From Tetradesmus obliquus (lineage: Eukaryota; Chlorophyta; Chlorophyceae; Sphaeropleales; Scenedesmaceae), in the NCBI GenBank assembly GCA_030272155.1, contig CP126197.1:4394001-4458000 (forward strand): a stretch of 64,000 bases of DNA, written 5' to 3'. Positions 23,557-38,948 of the stretch are shown piece after piece. The notes under the pieces are model-generated. The model was not told where the DNA came from. It saw only the letters and a list, made by a program, of their open reading frames with translations, and ran no database searches. The first letter of the stretch is position 1. Every line of letters begins with the position of its first letter. A program made the position numbers and the translations under genes.

Positions 23557-24562
23557 ATCTGGCTGATCACTTGCATCTGCATCTGATGCCGCTGCAGTAG
23601 CCTGCTGGCCACGTGTGTGGGTGGCATCACCTTCTTCTGTTGGAGTTTCAGGCGAGTGTGCAGCAGCTGCTGCCAGCAGCAGTACATGGGTGCCAGCAGC
23701 GTCCAGCGCCTCTGCATTATGCGTGCCTGGTGCTGCAGGCATACTGCTGCTGTCATCAGCTGCAGCTGTGACCGCTGCTGCAGTTGTTGCTGCTGATGCT
23801 GCCAGCTCACCTGCTGCTGCTGATGCTGCCAGCTCACCTGCTGCTGCTGCTGCTGCCGCAGCTGCTGCTGCTGCCGCTGCTTCCATATCTGACAGTGGCT
23901 CATCATCAGCGTGAGGCTGCTGCTGCTGCAGTGAGGTCTCACAACACAGCTCCGCACCACCACCACGAGCAGCAGCATCTGCTGCTGGTCTGGCAGCCTG
24001 CGCAGTTACAGCAGGCTGGCTTACTGTATCCACTGCTGCTGCTGCTGACTCAGCATTGCCAGCTGGCTGCCCTGTTGGTGAAGCAGGTTGCTGTGCAGCC
24101 AGCAGTGATGCCAGCAGGCCACTGCTGCTGCTGTCACTGCCTGTGGCCTGATGCTGCTGCTGCAGCTTTTGCAGCACTGCTGGTGGCATACTTGACAGCC
24201 AGTCCTGCAGCACCAGCTGCAACTCGCTCGGCAGGCCAGCCATGGAGGCAGCAGCACGGGCAGCATTGCCGGCAGCAGCAGCAGCAGCAGCAGCACTGCC
24301 AGCAGTGGCACTGCTGCCTGCAAAGGCCGCTGCAGCATAAGTAGCAGCCATGCTTGCAGGCCTGACATCAGCAGCTTCAACAGTAGGGTCAGTTTGCAGT
24401 GTGGTTACAGCTGAGCTGCCAGCACCATCACCCTGCTGCAAAGGCGCGTCACGTTGCTGCTGCTGCTGCTCTGTCTCAGTGTTAGTTGCCCCAGTGCCAA
24501 CAGGGACAGCAACAGGGGAGGTAGTAGTGTCCACCTGTTGTTGCAGCTCATCGTCTGCATTG

Positions 24563-24596
<34 letters not shown>

Positions 24597-25152
24597 GCTC
24601 TGCCGCATGCTGTCTTTCTGCTGCTGCAATGCTGGCCCTGCGCTTAGCCAGCCATGCCTGAAGCTCAGGCTCCATGCCTTCAGCGGAAACCACAGCATGT
24701 GGTTGCTGCTGCTGCTGCTGCTGCTGCTGTAACTGATGCGGTGAGAATTGCTGCTGCTGCTGCTGCTGTGGTGAGAGTTGCTGCGGCATAACAACCTCCT
24801 GCTCCTGCTCCTGCCGCTGCTTGCTCATAGCAGCATCCAGGTGTAAAGCCTGCCAAGTCTCATCCGGCTGAGGAGTGCTGCTGCAGCTGCTGCTGCCAGC
24901 TTCAGCTGCAGCTGCATTGTCGATTTTTTCGGTCGCAACAGCTTCAGCGCCTGCTGCTGGAAACAGCGCTTTCGCAGCAGCAGGCCGCGGCGACAGCGCG
25001 GCCGCAGCTGCTGCTGCAGTAGCCATTGCAGCAATGGCTGCTGCTGCAATGGGGGATGCCAGTATTGAGCCTCCCGCTGCAGGACTTACGGCTGCCCTTG
25101 CAGCACCGCCTGCTGCAGAAGCTTCTGCTCCAGCTTGTGTCTTGGTTGAGCC

Positions 25153-25192
<40 letters not shown>

Positions 25193-25577
25193 GCTGCTGT
25201 TGGTTTGGAAACAGGCTGCGACAATGGCGAAAACACAATCGAGCTGCTGCTGCCGCTTGCAGCACTGCCAGCAGTGCCTGCCGCCTCTGCAGCAGCTGCA
25301 GCAGCCCTCAGCCGCTCCCGCCAGTGCTGCAGCAGCTCTTCACCTTGCAAACTGCTGCTGCTGCTGCTGCTGCCTCCAGCAGCAGTAGGACCCAGTGTTG
25401 CTGCCTTGCTGGGACTGAGTGCTTTCAGGCCTGCTGCAAGTGCCGCAGAGCGCGCGGCAGCACCGGCAGCAGCAGCTGCAGCGGAGGTGGCAGCAGCGCT
25501 GACGCTTGCGCTGCTGCTGTTCTGCGCTGCCAGCAGCTGCCTCCAACCATCAAGGGACGGCAGCTCTGGAAGCACCC

Positions 25578-25621
<44 letters not shown>

Positions 25622-27282
25622 ACCGCAGGTCGTTGCAGCAGCTGCTCAAGCTGCCTTTGCCAGCTGCTGCTGCTGCTGCTTGGCCCTGCTGCATCTTGCT
25701 GCTGCTTCAGGCTGGCTGCAAACTGGCGGCTGGGTGACACTGCGTGCGCTGCTGTCAGTGTGCCGCCTTGCTGGTTGAGCTGCTGCCGCTGCATGCGCCA
25801 CTGCTGCAGCAGGTCCCCTGGGGAAGCGTCAACTGTATTAAGACTACCAATTACGCCAGTTTTTGCTGCTGCTGTTACTGCTGCTGCTGGAGGCGAGGAT
25901 GTAGCTACGCTGCCCTGCTGCTGCTGCTGCTGCTGGCCAGGTGCAGCAGCTGGTGTGCCGAATTCCTCCAGCAGTTGCCTCTGCAAGCAGGTGGCGCAGC
26001 AGCAGCCCGACATGCGGCAAGGAGCAGCAAGGCAGTCAGTCATATGACGAGTTCAGTCTGTGAGGACTATCAACCAAGCGGTCCGCATAGTGCGCCTGTT
26101 GTGCGCTGCTGCATGCTGGCTTTTCAACTCAGGCTGATGGTGCTTACTTGCAGCCAAATGCGCGATGGCAGCAACACATCGGACCATATGCCTTGCAACA
26201 TGAACACACACGCAACCCACAGCATGCATTGCAGGACAATCAAGAGGCACAAAGCAGCATAACAACCGAAGGTGATCTACTGAAGCACAATCATGCCTCC
26301 TGGTCGACATCAAGCAGCTCACCAGGCGCTGCCTCCAGGGACTCGCAACACGCAGCATGCATTGCACGACAGCAGATAGATAGCCACAAGGCAATTGCCA
26401 GCTGACAGTGCTTCTGTTCTGCTAACGGCAATTCATGTCGCTTGAAAGATCTTATGTAGCTCACCAGGCGCTGCCGCCAGGTACTCGCGGCACTGCCCTG
26501 CTGTCCGGCACTGCTGCCAGCAGCTGTCTGCGGTACAGACCCCGCACCCTGCGCCCCTGCTGCTGCTGCTGCGCTCGCAAATCTGATGCTGCTACTGTGG
26601 GGGCTCCTGCTGCTGGCGATGGCGCTGTTTGTGGAGGCTGCTGCTGCTGGTGCTGGCTTGTTTGCGGCCGGCTTATTAGCCAGCAGCCGCCGGCAGCGCT
26701 CAAGCAGCTCTGCTGTTGCATCCGAATCCAGCACTGACGCGCCAGGGCTGCTGCTGGCAGCAGCTGCACCTGCTGCTGCTGCTGCTGAACTCCAGGCTGT
26801 ACCTGCAGCAGGCTGAGCAGCTGCAGGTGCTGCTGCTGCTGCATGATAGCTGCTGTTGCTGCTGCTGGATGCAGGAGCTGCCACTGCCAGGTACCTGGCT
26901 GCTGCTGAGCCCTCAGCTGACACAGCAGCAGCACCAGCTGCTGCTGCTGCATGATCATCAACAGTCATGCTGCTCCGGATGCCATACTGTTGTGATACAC
27001 CTGCATCAGCTGCTGCACCATAGCTGCCGCAGCTACCACCCGTCAAGCCTGCAGCTGCATCATACCGCTCTGCTTCCTGTGCCATTGTTTGGAACCCTCC
27101 TGCAGTTGCAGTTGCAGACACAGCTGGCGCACCTGCTGCCGCACCTGCTGCTGCTGGGTCTGCTGCTGCTGCTGCTGCGGGCCAGCGCATGCTGCTCATG
27201 TTGGTACGCAGCTCCCGGGGCAGCGCGGGGCCCTCACGGAAGCGCCTGATCAGCTCAGACACATGCACCACGCCAGCGCCAG

Positions 27283-27316
<34 letters not shown>

Positions 27317-27805
27317 GGCTGGCTGCAGGGTAGAGGGTGCCAGGTCAGTAGCATCGAGCCACTCCCACCGCTGCTGCTGCTGCTGCCATGCTTGCTGAGG
27401 GGGTGCCTGGTCATAGCTGTGTGAAGCCGAGCCAGGTTCAACAGCAGCTGTGACCTGTCCAGCTGCTGCTGCTGCTGCTACAGGAGCAGCACTGGCCCCT
27501 CCTGCGGCTGCACCCAGCCTCCGTGCCTTCAGCCGCTGCAGCCGTTCCAAGCGGGAGGAAGCAGCTGGCGCTGGACCTGGCGCTGCTGCTCCTGCAGCTG
27601 CCACACCAGAAGTTGTTGCTGCTGGCTGGCGAGGCACTGTGCTGGCCTGCCCAGCAGATGATGCAGCAGGCCTGCTGCTGCTGCTGCTGCTGTTTTGGGG
27701 CCCAGGGGCAGCTCCTTGCCCAGCTGTGATGGTGACAGTGCTGTGGGTGGCAGCACCAGCAGCACGTGCAGCTGCCCTGGCTGCGGTGCGCATGAATGGC
27801 AGCTG

Positions 27806-27844
<39 letters not shown>

Positions 27845-28865
27845 TTGTGCTTCACTTGTGGCTGCCACACTGCTGCTGCCGCTGCTGCTCCTTGTGGTGG
27901 TGGTTACAGCCGCTTTGCGTCTCGTGCCAATGCTGCTGCTGCTGCTGCTGGGAGTACCAGCTGCCTTGCCAAACTTTGCACTGGCAGTGCCGCGGTTGAC
28001 GCCCGCCATGCTACTGCTGCTGCTGCTGTACGTTTTGCTGCCCTGCATGGCTTTGCTAGCAGTCTGATTGGGCCTGCCAACCGCAGCAGCAGCAGCAGCT
28101 GCGGGGTCCGGGTGCTGCTGAGCAGCCACATTTGTGCTGTCAGCAGGGAACAGCTGCTGTGCACTGCCACCAGAGTTCAGCTGCGGCTGCCATTGCTGCT
28201 GCTGGTGCTGCGGTGCAGCTGCACTCCTGCGGGTGTCCGTCAAGGGCGCCGCATCTGCGGCGACACCTACACGCTCGTATGGTGCATGACGTACGGCATG
28301 CGCTGCTGGCTCTGCTGCTGCTTCTGCTGCTGCTGTGCTTTGTGACTGAAGCACAGCTGAGCTGTGCTGGTCCTGCAGCTGCTGCTGCTGCTGTTCCTGC
28401 AAGCTGGCTTGGGCGTATGCAGCCTCAGTTGGCGATGAGGCTGTTGCTGCAGGAAGCACACCAGCTGCTGTGCTGCCTATTGATGGACTGGAGCTCCTGC
28501 AAGCAACACGCGGTTACCAAAACATAGATGGTTTAAGACACATGGTGATGAAGAACACGCCGTATGCTAGGTAGCAGGCAACAGCTGCTGGAGCAGCACA
28601 TCAGAGCAGGTTGCATGCGATGCGGCTTGCAGGAACGTCATAATAGGCTGTATAAGGATGCATGCTACAAAAGCTTGACTCACAGCGCATGCTCCTGGGC
28701 AGCAGGCCGCTGCTGCTGCTTGCGGGGTGCCTTGCCAAACCCTTGCACACTGCACAGCAAATCAACACGTCAGTGTCCAGCAGTGCCTGCTACTGATGCA
28801 TATAATGCCGTGTGTAGGAGACATGTTGAGCCCTTTGGCAGTTGCCATACCTGCTTGTGACCCAT
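21415..28865 (-). CDS. Giant low-complexity Q/A/S-rich protein, unknown function
   Basis: Main exons 26465-28446 and 21415-25980 join in phase 0 (STWRQRL then RQLLEEFGTPAA). Two short 5' exons, 28684-28741 and 28851-28865 (MGHKQ), are phase-consistent but less certain. Total is about 2206 residues. Almost all of it is CAG/GCA/AGC-encoded polyQ, polyA and polyS. The minus strand is chosen because a 1500-codon frame is open there, its splice sites are good and a donor echo lies in its intron. Less repetitive islands include three consecutive SPxK/R sites (VSPTKCVSPSKQQVSPRK), typical of cyclin-dependent kinase targets or DNA minor-groove binding, and a C-terminal GVSWLLGDTVATLFDSPPKV followed by an acidic EEGEE tail. 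No catalytic domain is visible. A disordered nuclear scaffold or regulator is possible. Confidence 0.65.
26317..26348 (-). repeat. Echo of minus-strand exon end 26459-26490 with donor
   Basis: The motif GGCAGCGCCTGGTGAGCT (minus strand) and its flank recur 142 bases downstream inside the intron of the low-complexity gene, preserving the donor. Confidence 0.8.
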
Positions 28866-29428
28866 TGTGGTCTGCGCTTGCCCACCACTGTGCTCTGTTG
28901 TTGACACAGTGATGGTGCAGCTCCACCATGGCCAGGGTGAGCTGTCAAGCTGTCGTATGCTTCTTCTGGCATCGATATCAATATCACAAACACGATGCGC
29001 GATGCATCTCCTGCAACAAGCTCACGAAGCTGTCCATTTCAAACAGGCACAGCACTGTCAGCTGTCCCGTGTGCTGCTGCCTGCGAGGATCCCGTGACGG
29101 TGTGTGCTGCGATAAACTTAGAGCAACCAATGATCGACTTGTGAGTAGAGGTCATGATGCTTCGCGACATCATGCAACCCAGAACATGACAACCCTGTCA
29201 GCTGGGGTTTGCACACATGATGGCGTGCTCTTGTCCTGCTGCTGGTGATTCACCGTTAGTAATGCATAGTTTGAGCAACTGGATGACGAGGTGTCGTGTG
29301 CAAAGTCACTTTCTGGTGTCATCATTATCAGCATTGCCTTGCTGCTTGCTGCTGCTGTGCCTCCAATACCATTCACCAATCCAGAGGCACTGCAGATTGT
29401 GTTAAGAACAACTTTGAGTCAAGCTCAG
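28866..29428. promoter_or_regulatory. Divergent intergenic region
   Basis: The 563 bases separate the putative minus-strand start at 28865 from the plus-strand ATG at 29429. This is a probable shared promoter; no clear TATA box is seen. Confidence 0.4.
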
Positions 29429-33077
<3,649 letters not shown>

Positions 33078-33863
33078 GATGCTGTGGTGTGCAGGAGGTG
33101 TGCAAGCAGTGCTGCTGCTGCCAGTGCTGTTGTTTGTGAGAGTGTGTGCACCATCTATATGCTGTCGCAACACTCACAGGAGAGTTTGAATTGCTCAACA
33201 GATGTACAGGGTGCTTTGCCAGTGCACCTGTTTGTGCGAGCTGTACAACGTACTGCTCACTTTCAACTGCAGCCGCGGCGGGTGGTGTCTCAGACAGTGT
33301 CAGTGTCACAGACAACTGTTGTGCTACGTCCTTCTGGCATGAGAGCGCTGGCAGCAGCTCACTTGAATCAGTTGTGTGGTCGCTCTAAGATTGTTTGGAG
33401 CGACGAGGAAATAGACGCAGCTATAGCTGTCTCACTGGAACACGTGAGCAGCTCGTGCTGGTGACAATTGCCTGCTTGGCCCTTCAGTAACCTTCAGTCA
33501 GGCATGCGTGTTTGTTGTTGTGCCGACGCCACCCTCAAATATATAACAAAAATTGCATTCTCTTTGACTGCTTGTGGAGCGCTGAACATACGTTGTTCGG
33601 CCGCTCAAGGATTCCGGAACGAAACGAGTCACTGCGACACACGGCACGCGCAGTTGGCCTACAGGAAACGAGGAATGTGAAATTATTTGAGCTTAAACAA
33701 TCAATATGATTTTATCAAGAGTTTGCTTGAGGAGATCCAGGCCTGGGCGAGAAGCAGCCCCTATCAAATCCCATTTTGATGCAATGCGGCATATGAGACG
33801 CACAGCCTGCCAACACGCGTGTAACCTGATCAGCACTGTTATTATTGCAAGAGCCTCAAGCGG
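33078..33863. other. Intergenic, no gene recognised
   Basis: No motif-bearing frame. Contains the 3' UTR of the RNF113-like gene (a TGTAA is at 33820, rather far) and the promoter of the oxidase gene. Confidence 0.45.
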
Positions 33864-33893
33864 ATGCCATCGACATTCAAAACAGCAGACATC

Positions 33894-35483
33894 ATGAGTT
33901 CGAGTGCATGCACAGTGGCAGTGCTGCTGCTGCTGCTGCTAGTGGATGTGCAGCCCATCAAGACAGCAGCAGCAGCAGCACCGAAACACACGTTTCACAT
34001 CGCAGCTGGTCAACCTATTGATTCTCTGCCAGGCAGCAAAACCGTGAACCCGAAGGAGGCAATCACAAATGTGTCCATCACGCTGCTGCCTGTGCGTATC
34101 ACTTGGCCGCCTTACATACAGTTCACAGCCCCAGCTTACAGAGATGACAGCACAGGACTTGCAGCACCATTTGGTCCGACAATCAGGGTCAAAAGGGGAG
34201 AAACATACCACATCAAGCTCACCAATGGCTTGCCAGCTCATGCTGCAGCAAACAGCTCGCAGCTGACGCAGCTGGCCCGCAATGCGTTGAGTAAAAACGG
34301 GACCACAAACTGGTGGCAGCACAGCATGGTGACCAACTTACACACCCACGGTGAGATTATCTTAGCTCAGCTGTCTGGCGCACCTTGAAGATGGTGGCTG
34401 TGTACATGAGAAATCTTTGGGCCTAGCTTTGCCTGATATGCGCTGCGCTGCAAAATGCGCAGTTGAATCCGCTGTTATACTTGTACAGCCTGTACAGCCT
34501 GTGCTTGCTGCATGAACAGCAGCACATGCAGCAGCTGGCCCCTGCAGCGCGTGCTTGCATGGTTGTGCGACAAGACACTGCCCGTTTGTGTGATGGTGTG
34601 CTCAGCAACCTGCTGTCAGGTGCACAGCATTGGATTGCTGCAGAGACTGGCAGCAGGCGACAGTGAGTGGCGTGACGAGGCTGCTGCCGCTGCCTGGCAC
34701 CAGTGACCACAGTGCGCTGCTGCCTGTTGCGCCTCTTGCCTCTCAACACCACCACCACGACATGCACCAGGCAGCAGCATCCCTTGCTACAGATCTCTTT
34801 ACGGTGATCTCAGGCTGTTGTGTGTATTTGTCTGCTGCTTGATCTGACCAGGTATGCACACAGCCACTGGCGTGCCCAGCCAGGCCTTTGCAGCATCTGG
34901 CAACTACACGCACTCAGACAACCCCTTTTTCAAGCTAGCTGGCGGCAGCAACGCCAGCGTGACCGTGCACATCAGGGTGCCACACAACCACCTGCCAGGT
35001 GAGAGCAGCAGCCAGCCCGGCGCTTCTTGGCCCGTTTGTTGGGTTGTTATGCCTGTTGACCCAAGCTGTGTGACTTTTGTTGCCATACCACCTGCCAGGT
35101 GAGAGCAGCAGCCAGCCCGGCGCTGCTTGGAAGCGCTTGATGGATGCATTTGTTGTTATTGTTGTGCCTGTTGACCCAAGCTGGGTTTCTTTGATTGTCA
35201 TACCACCTGCCAGGTGAGAGCAAGCAGCCAACCCTGTGCTGCTTAGGTGTGCTTTCTTGGCCCGTTTGTTGGGTTGTTGTGCCTGTTGACACAGCTGGGT
35301 GTCTTCTGTTGCCATACCACCTGTCGGGTCAGAGCAGCAGCCAGCAGTGCTTCAGCAGCCAGCAGCAGTTCAGCAGCTGGCAAAGCATAACACATGGCCG
35401 GCCTGCCACCTGTGACGCCGGTGCAGTCTGCTGCTGGGCTGCTAGAGCACCAGCACATCACGTCAACAACTGTTGATGTTGCC

Positions 35484-35524
<41 letters not shown>

Positions 35525-35955
35525 GCAGGCCTACACTGGGCGCACCCGCACATCCACGGCAGCACTGCCCTCCAAACCGGCACTGCACACCTGGCAATCA
35601 TAGTGGAAGATGACAATGATTTATGGCTACCAGCAGAAGCTGGTTGCGCTGACGTGGCGGCTGTGCTGGCGGCTGCACCAGATATTATTCTAGATCTGCA
35701 GCTGTACTTTTTCAAAAAGCCTGACCCTAGGAACTGGAGCTACACACCCACCATTGTGCAGTCTTTCAATACACTAAATATGACAGACGATGCGCTGCAG
35801 AAGGTTGTGAAGGTTACGGAGGATCTGAACAATGGGAATTATCAGTACATGAGCCGAGAGGCGAACAATGCCCTGTGCTGCGATGATACGGACGGCAGCA
35901 GCACTGCAAAAGCAGCGGATGGACGTGTGCCAGGTGAGGGTGACAGGTGACTGTC

Positions 35956-36021
<66 letters not shown>

Positions 36022-38441
36022 GCTGCAGCCATGCATCAAACTTCTGATGCTGGTGTCCAAGGCAGCACCAGCAGTGGCCAAAAGTCATGTAGATGCTTTC
36101 ATGGCACGCAACAACAAGCAACAACAACGCTCTGATTGCATCGCAGAGCAGAAGCTAACCAAGCTGCTACCGCTGCTGCTTCTGCTTCTGCTGCTGCTGC
36201 TGTTACGCAGATGCTGCCAGCAGCGGCGCGGCGCGGCTCATTTCTGGCACTGCAGCGCAAGGCCGCGGCGAAAACTTCTACCTCATCAATGGCGGCTACC
36301 AGCCCACCATCCATTTGAATTCAAACAGCTGGGCACGCTGGCGTTTTTTGAATTCGGCTGCCAAGGGCTTCACTGTTATCAAGCTTGTGGATGCAGCAAC
36401 CAACAAAACAGCAGAAGATTGCGAGGTGATGCTGCTGGCGAAGGATGGTGTGTATCTGCAGCAGATTCCGCGTGCAATCCAGGGAATGTTGCTGTCAGCT
36501 GCCAATCGAGCAGAGGTGTTGGCGAGGTGTTCTGGGGAGCCTGGGAAGCAATACTTTCTGTGGGCTGGAGATAGTGTGCCGTTTTCATCAGCCAACTTCA
36601 ATGATGACGAGGACTCTGCTGCTGACCACATTGCAAGGCACCTGTACTTCAAGCAGGATGTGTTAGCAACAATTGTTATGACAGATCCAAGTGACAATGC
36701 AGCAGGTGCCGGCAACGGCACTGGCGAAGGCATCACAACAGCAAAACTGCTCAAGGGCAGCAGCAGCAGCAGCAGTAGTGTGCTGACAAAGGCTCTGCAG
36801 GATCGTGCCTGCACTCCAAGGCGGCCGCCTTATGCGGCAGACTTGAGAGATGCAAACCTGGCGGCAAACAACGTCGCGTCTGACAAGTGGACCAACCTGA
36901 CAACAGGTGCGAGTGTGTCTGTGCTGTGTCAGCCCGCTGCCGGCCCTGGCGTTGCTCGCTTGGCAGTGCAGCCCTGGTGGGCTGGTCCGCTGCTGGACAA
37001 TCCCGTCTGCTTGGGAACGCTGCCACAAGCTCACGTCGGGTGCATTCCAACCTGGTTTCCCGCTGTCCTCTGCTGTATTGCACTGTATCAATGCATCGTG
37101 AATATTGTGTCCTCTAGGCCCGCTGTTGCTGGCAGCCGTTTGCAATCCCGCCCTTGCTCAACAATTTTCTTAAACACTAGGTTAGCGATTAAACCCTAAA
37201 CCTTACTCTGTGTTCTTGTGTCTGCCGCTCAGGGTTCCGTGCAAAATACCTGCCAGCGCCTTTGACGCACAACATGTATTTGCAATGGGGCTGTGGCGTT
37301 ATCAAGGAAGCTGACCTTGAGCCAGGAGCTGAAAAGTCTTACCATGAGTTCTCACTGCCAGACCCTGAACCTCTGAAGTTCCCACTGGGAACTATCGTGA
37401 ACATTGACATGTTCAACATGGAGTTCCACCCAGGTGTGTGCAGATGCTGTTTGCAGCAGCTGGCAGGTTGAGGCTGCTAGCTGACTCACTGCTTCCAGCA
37501 GAGCAGCTGTGCCTCGCCTGTCTGCAGCGTCCTGTTATGCCTATTTCGCCAGATATCAGGCAGACAAAAAATCACACCACAAAACGGTGTGGCATTGCGC
37601 TGCATAACCAAGTTGCTGCTGCTTCTGCTGCTGCTGCTGCTGCCGCAGTGCACTACCACATCAACCCCTTCATGATCGCAGAGCTGGCAGAGGAACGGCT
37701 CTGCAGCAGCGCCACCAACAGCAGCAGCCACGTGTGCGCTTTCACCAGCTACTTTGAGCCCGGGGACTACCATGACACGCTCACACTGCCCATGATGCTG
37801 CACTCGCCCTTCTACGAGCACCCCACAGCGATACGCTTCCAGCCTGGAGAGTTCTCTGGGTGAGTGTGCGCGAGTGTGACACGCTTTGCGGGACCATAAT
37901 TTGCTGTGTTCGACACGCCTTGCTGCAAACTTTATAATACTTTCTTGACACTGCTGGCAGCAGCAGCAGCATAGGGAGCTTGGCAGCGGTAGCAGCTGTC
38001 GAAAGGAGCACAGCAACCATGGTCACTGCCAGCGTCACACGGGCTCAAAAGCTCTCAGCCTTCACGGCATGACAGGGTCCTCGTAAAACTGAGCCAGGAA
38101 GTGATGGTTGTCCCTGAGTGTGTGTCTTTCTGTCCCTCTGCAGGTACTCTCTGATGCACTGCCATTTCCTGCAGCACGAAGACACCGGCTGCATGTCAGT
38201 GGTGCACTGGCACTGTCCCAGCCAGCCATCCGATCAGCAGGAAGGGCCCTGCCCAGGCTTTGCATGGACAGTGCCTGCAGATGTTGATGAGCAAGGGAAA
38301 ATAGTTGTTGCAAAGCTGACAAGCAGCAGCGCTCAGCAGGGGGTAAAGGCACAGCAGAGTGGCAGTACAGTTGCCGGCTGGCGCGGGGTGCTGGGGTGGG
38401 GTTTGGTGCTGGCGGCCTTGCTGTTTGTTGTGTTTGTGTAG
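33894..38441 (+). CDS. Secreted multicopper oxidase (laccase/ferroxidase-like)
   Basis: Exons 33894-34350, 34852-34998, 35529-35933, 36211-36906, 37233-37433, 37649-37859, 38144-38441; all in phase; 804 residues. A signal peptide follows the ATG (VAVLLLLLLVDV); an in-frame ATG at 33864 is an alternative start. All four copper-ligand clusters are visible: LHTHG, LHWAHPHIHG, FHPVHYHINPF (HxxHxH) and MHCHFLQHEDTGCM (HCHxxxH with the type-1 axial Met position). The C-terminus ends in a hydrophobic segment (VLGWGLVLAALLFVVFV) that fits a membrane anchor or GPI signal. Such enzymes oxidise phenols or metal ions at four coppers; the substrate is not determined. Intron 2 carries a four-copy donor array. 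Confidence 0.93.
34988..35360 (+). repeat. Four-copy array of an exon end plus donor, about 105-115 bases per unit
   Basis: The unit starts CCACCTGCCAGGTGAGAGC and continues through CCCGTTTGTTGGGTTGTT and CCTGTTGACCCAAGCTG. Copies begin near 34988, 35089, 35204 and 35318, each but the last with an intact GGTGAGAGC donor. The first copy is the functional exon end at 34998. Confidence 0.9.
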
Positions 38442-38483
38442 ACGAAACAAGGCGCTGATGTTTCACTTTTGGTGTGTGCTTGA

Positions 38484-38488
38484 TGTAA
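38484..38488 (+). terminator. TGTAA poly(A) signal, multicopper oxidase gene
   Basis: TGTAA, 43 bases after the stop. Confidence 0.5.
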
Positions 38489-38948
38489 CTGCCCACGTAC
38501 CATGGCGCGGGTCAAGCTGTGCAAAGGGGGTACTGATCTTTGTGCCGTGCGTGCGGCATGCATGACTCAGCAGACGCTGCAGACGAATGTTGCTCACCAA
38601 CATGCCATTGGGACGGCAACACGTTGACATTTGGAGCTGTACAGGCTTGCGAAAGGGCACAAGCAAGTGTCGCAGCCACACTGTTACACATTTGAACCAC
38701 CAGTCACACGTGCGATCTGTTGAGATCGTCCTGCTGGTAAACTGTTTCAGACTCGAACCAGTAGGAACTGAACGTCAAGTAGCTTGCAGCCAGTCGAAAC
38801 AACTTTTCTGTTTTACTATCACGTAACCCCCTTTGCTAAGCCGGCGTCGGGCATCACCTGTTCAGTGCTTGCAGCAGACCATTCGCAACCACGTTCAACT
38901 GTACGTTGGTCACAAGTTTACGGCCTCTTTCAGCAGCACGTTGCAAGC
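38489..38948. other. Intergenic spacer before the PLP-enzyme gene
   Basis: No gene seen; presumed promoter of the downstream gene. Confidence 0.45.

Noticed and set aside
24875-26047. Plus-strand open frame of 390 codons, Ala/Cys-rich
   Set aside because: It is the complement of triplet repeats in the minus-strand low-complexity gene; no motif, no supported splicing on the plus strand.
37189-37203. Telomere-like AAACCCTAAACC in an oxidase intron
   Set aside because: Only about one and a half units; too short to call an interstitial telomere.
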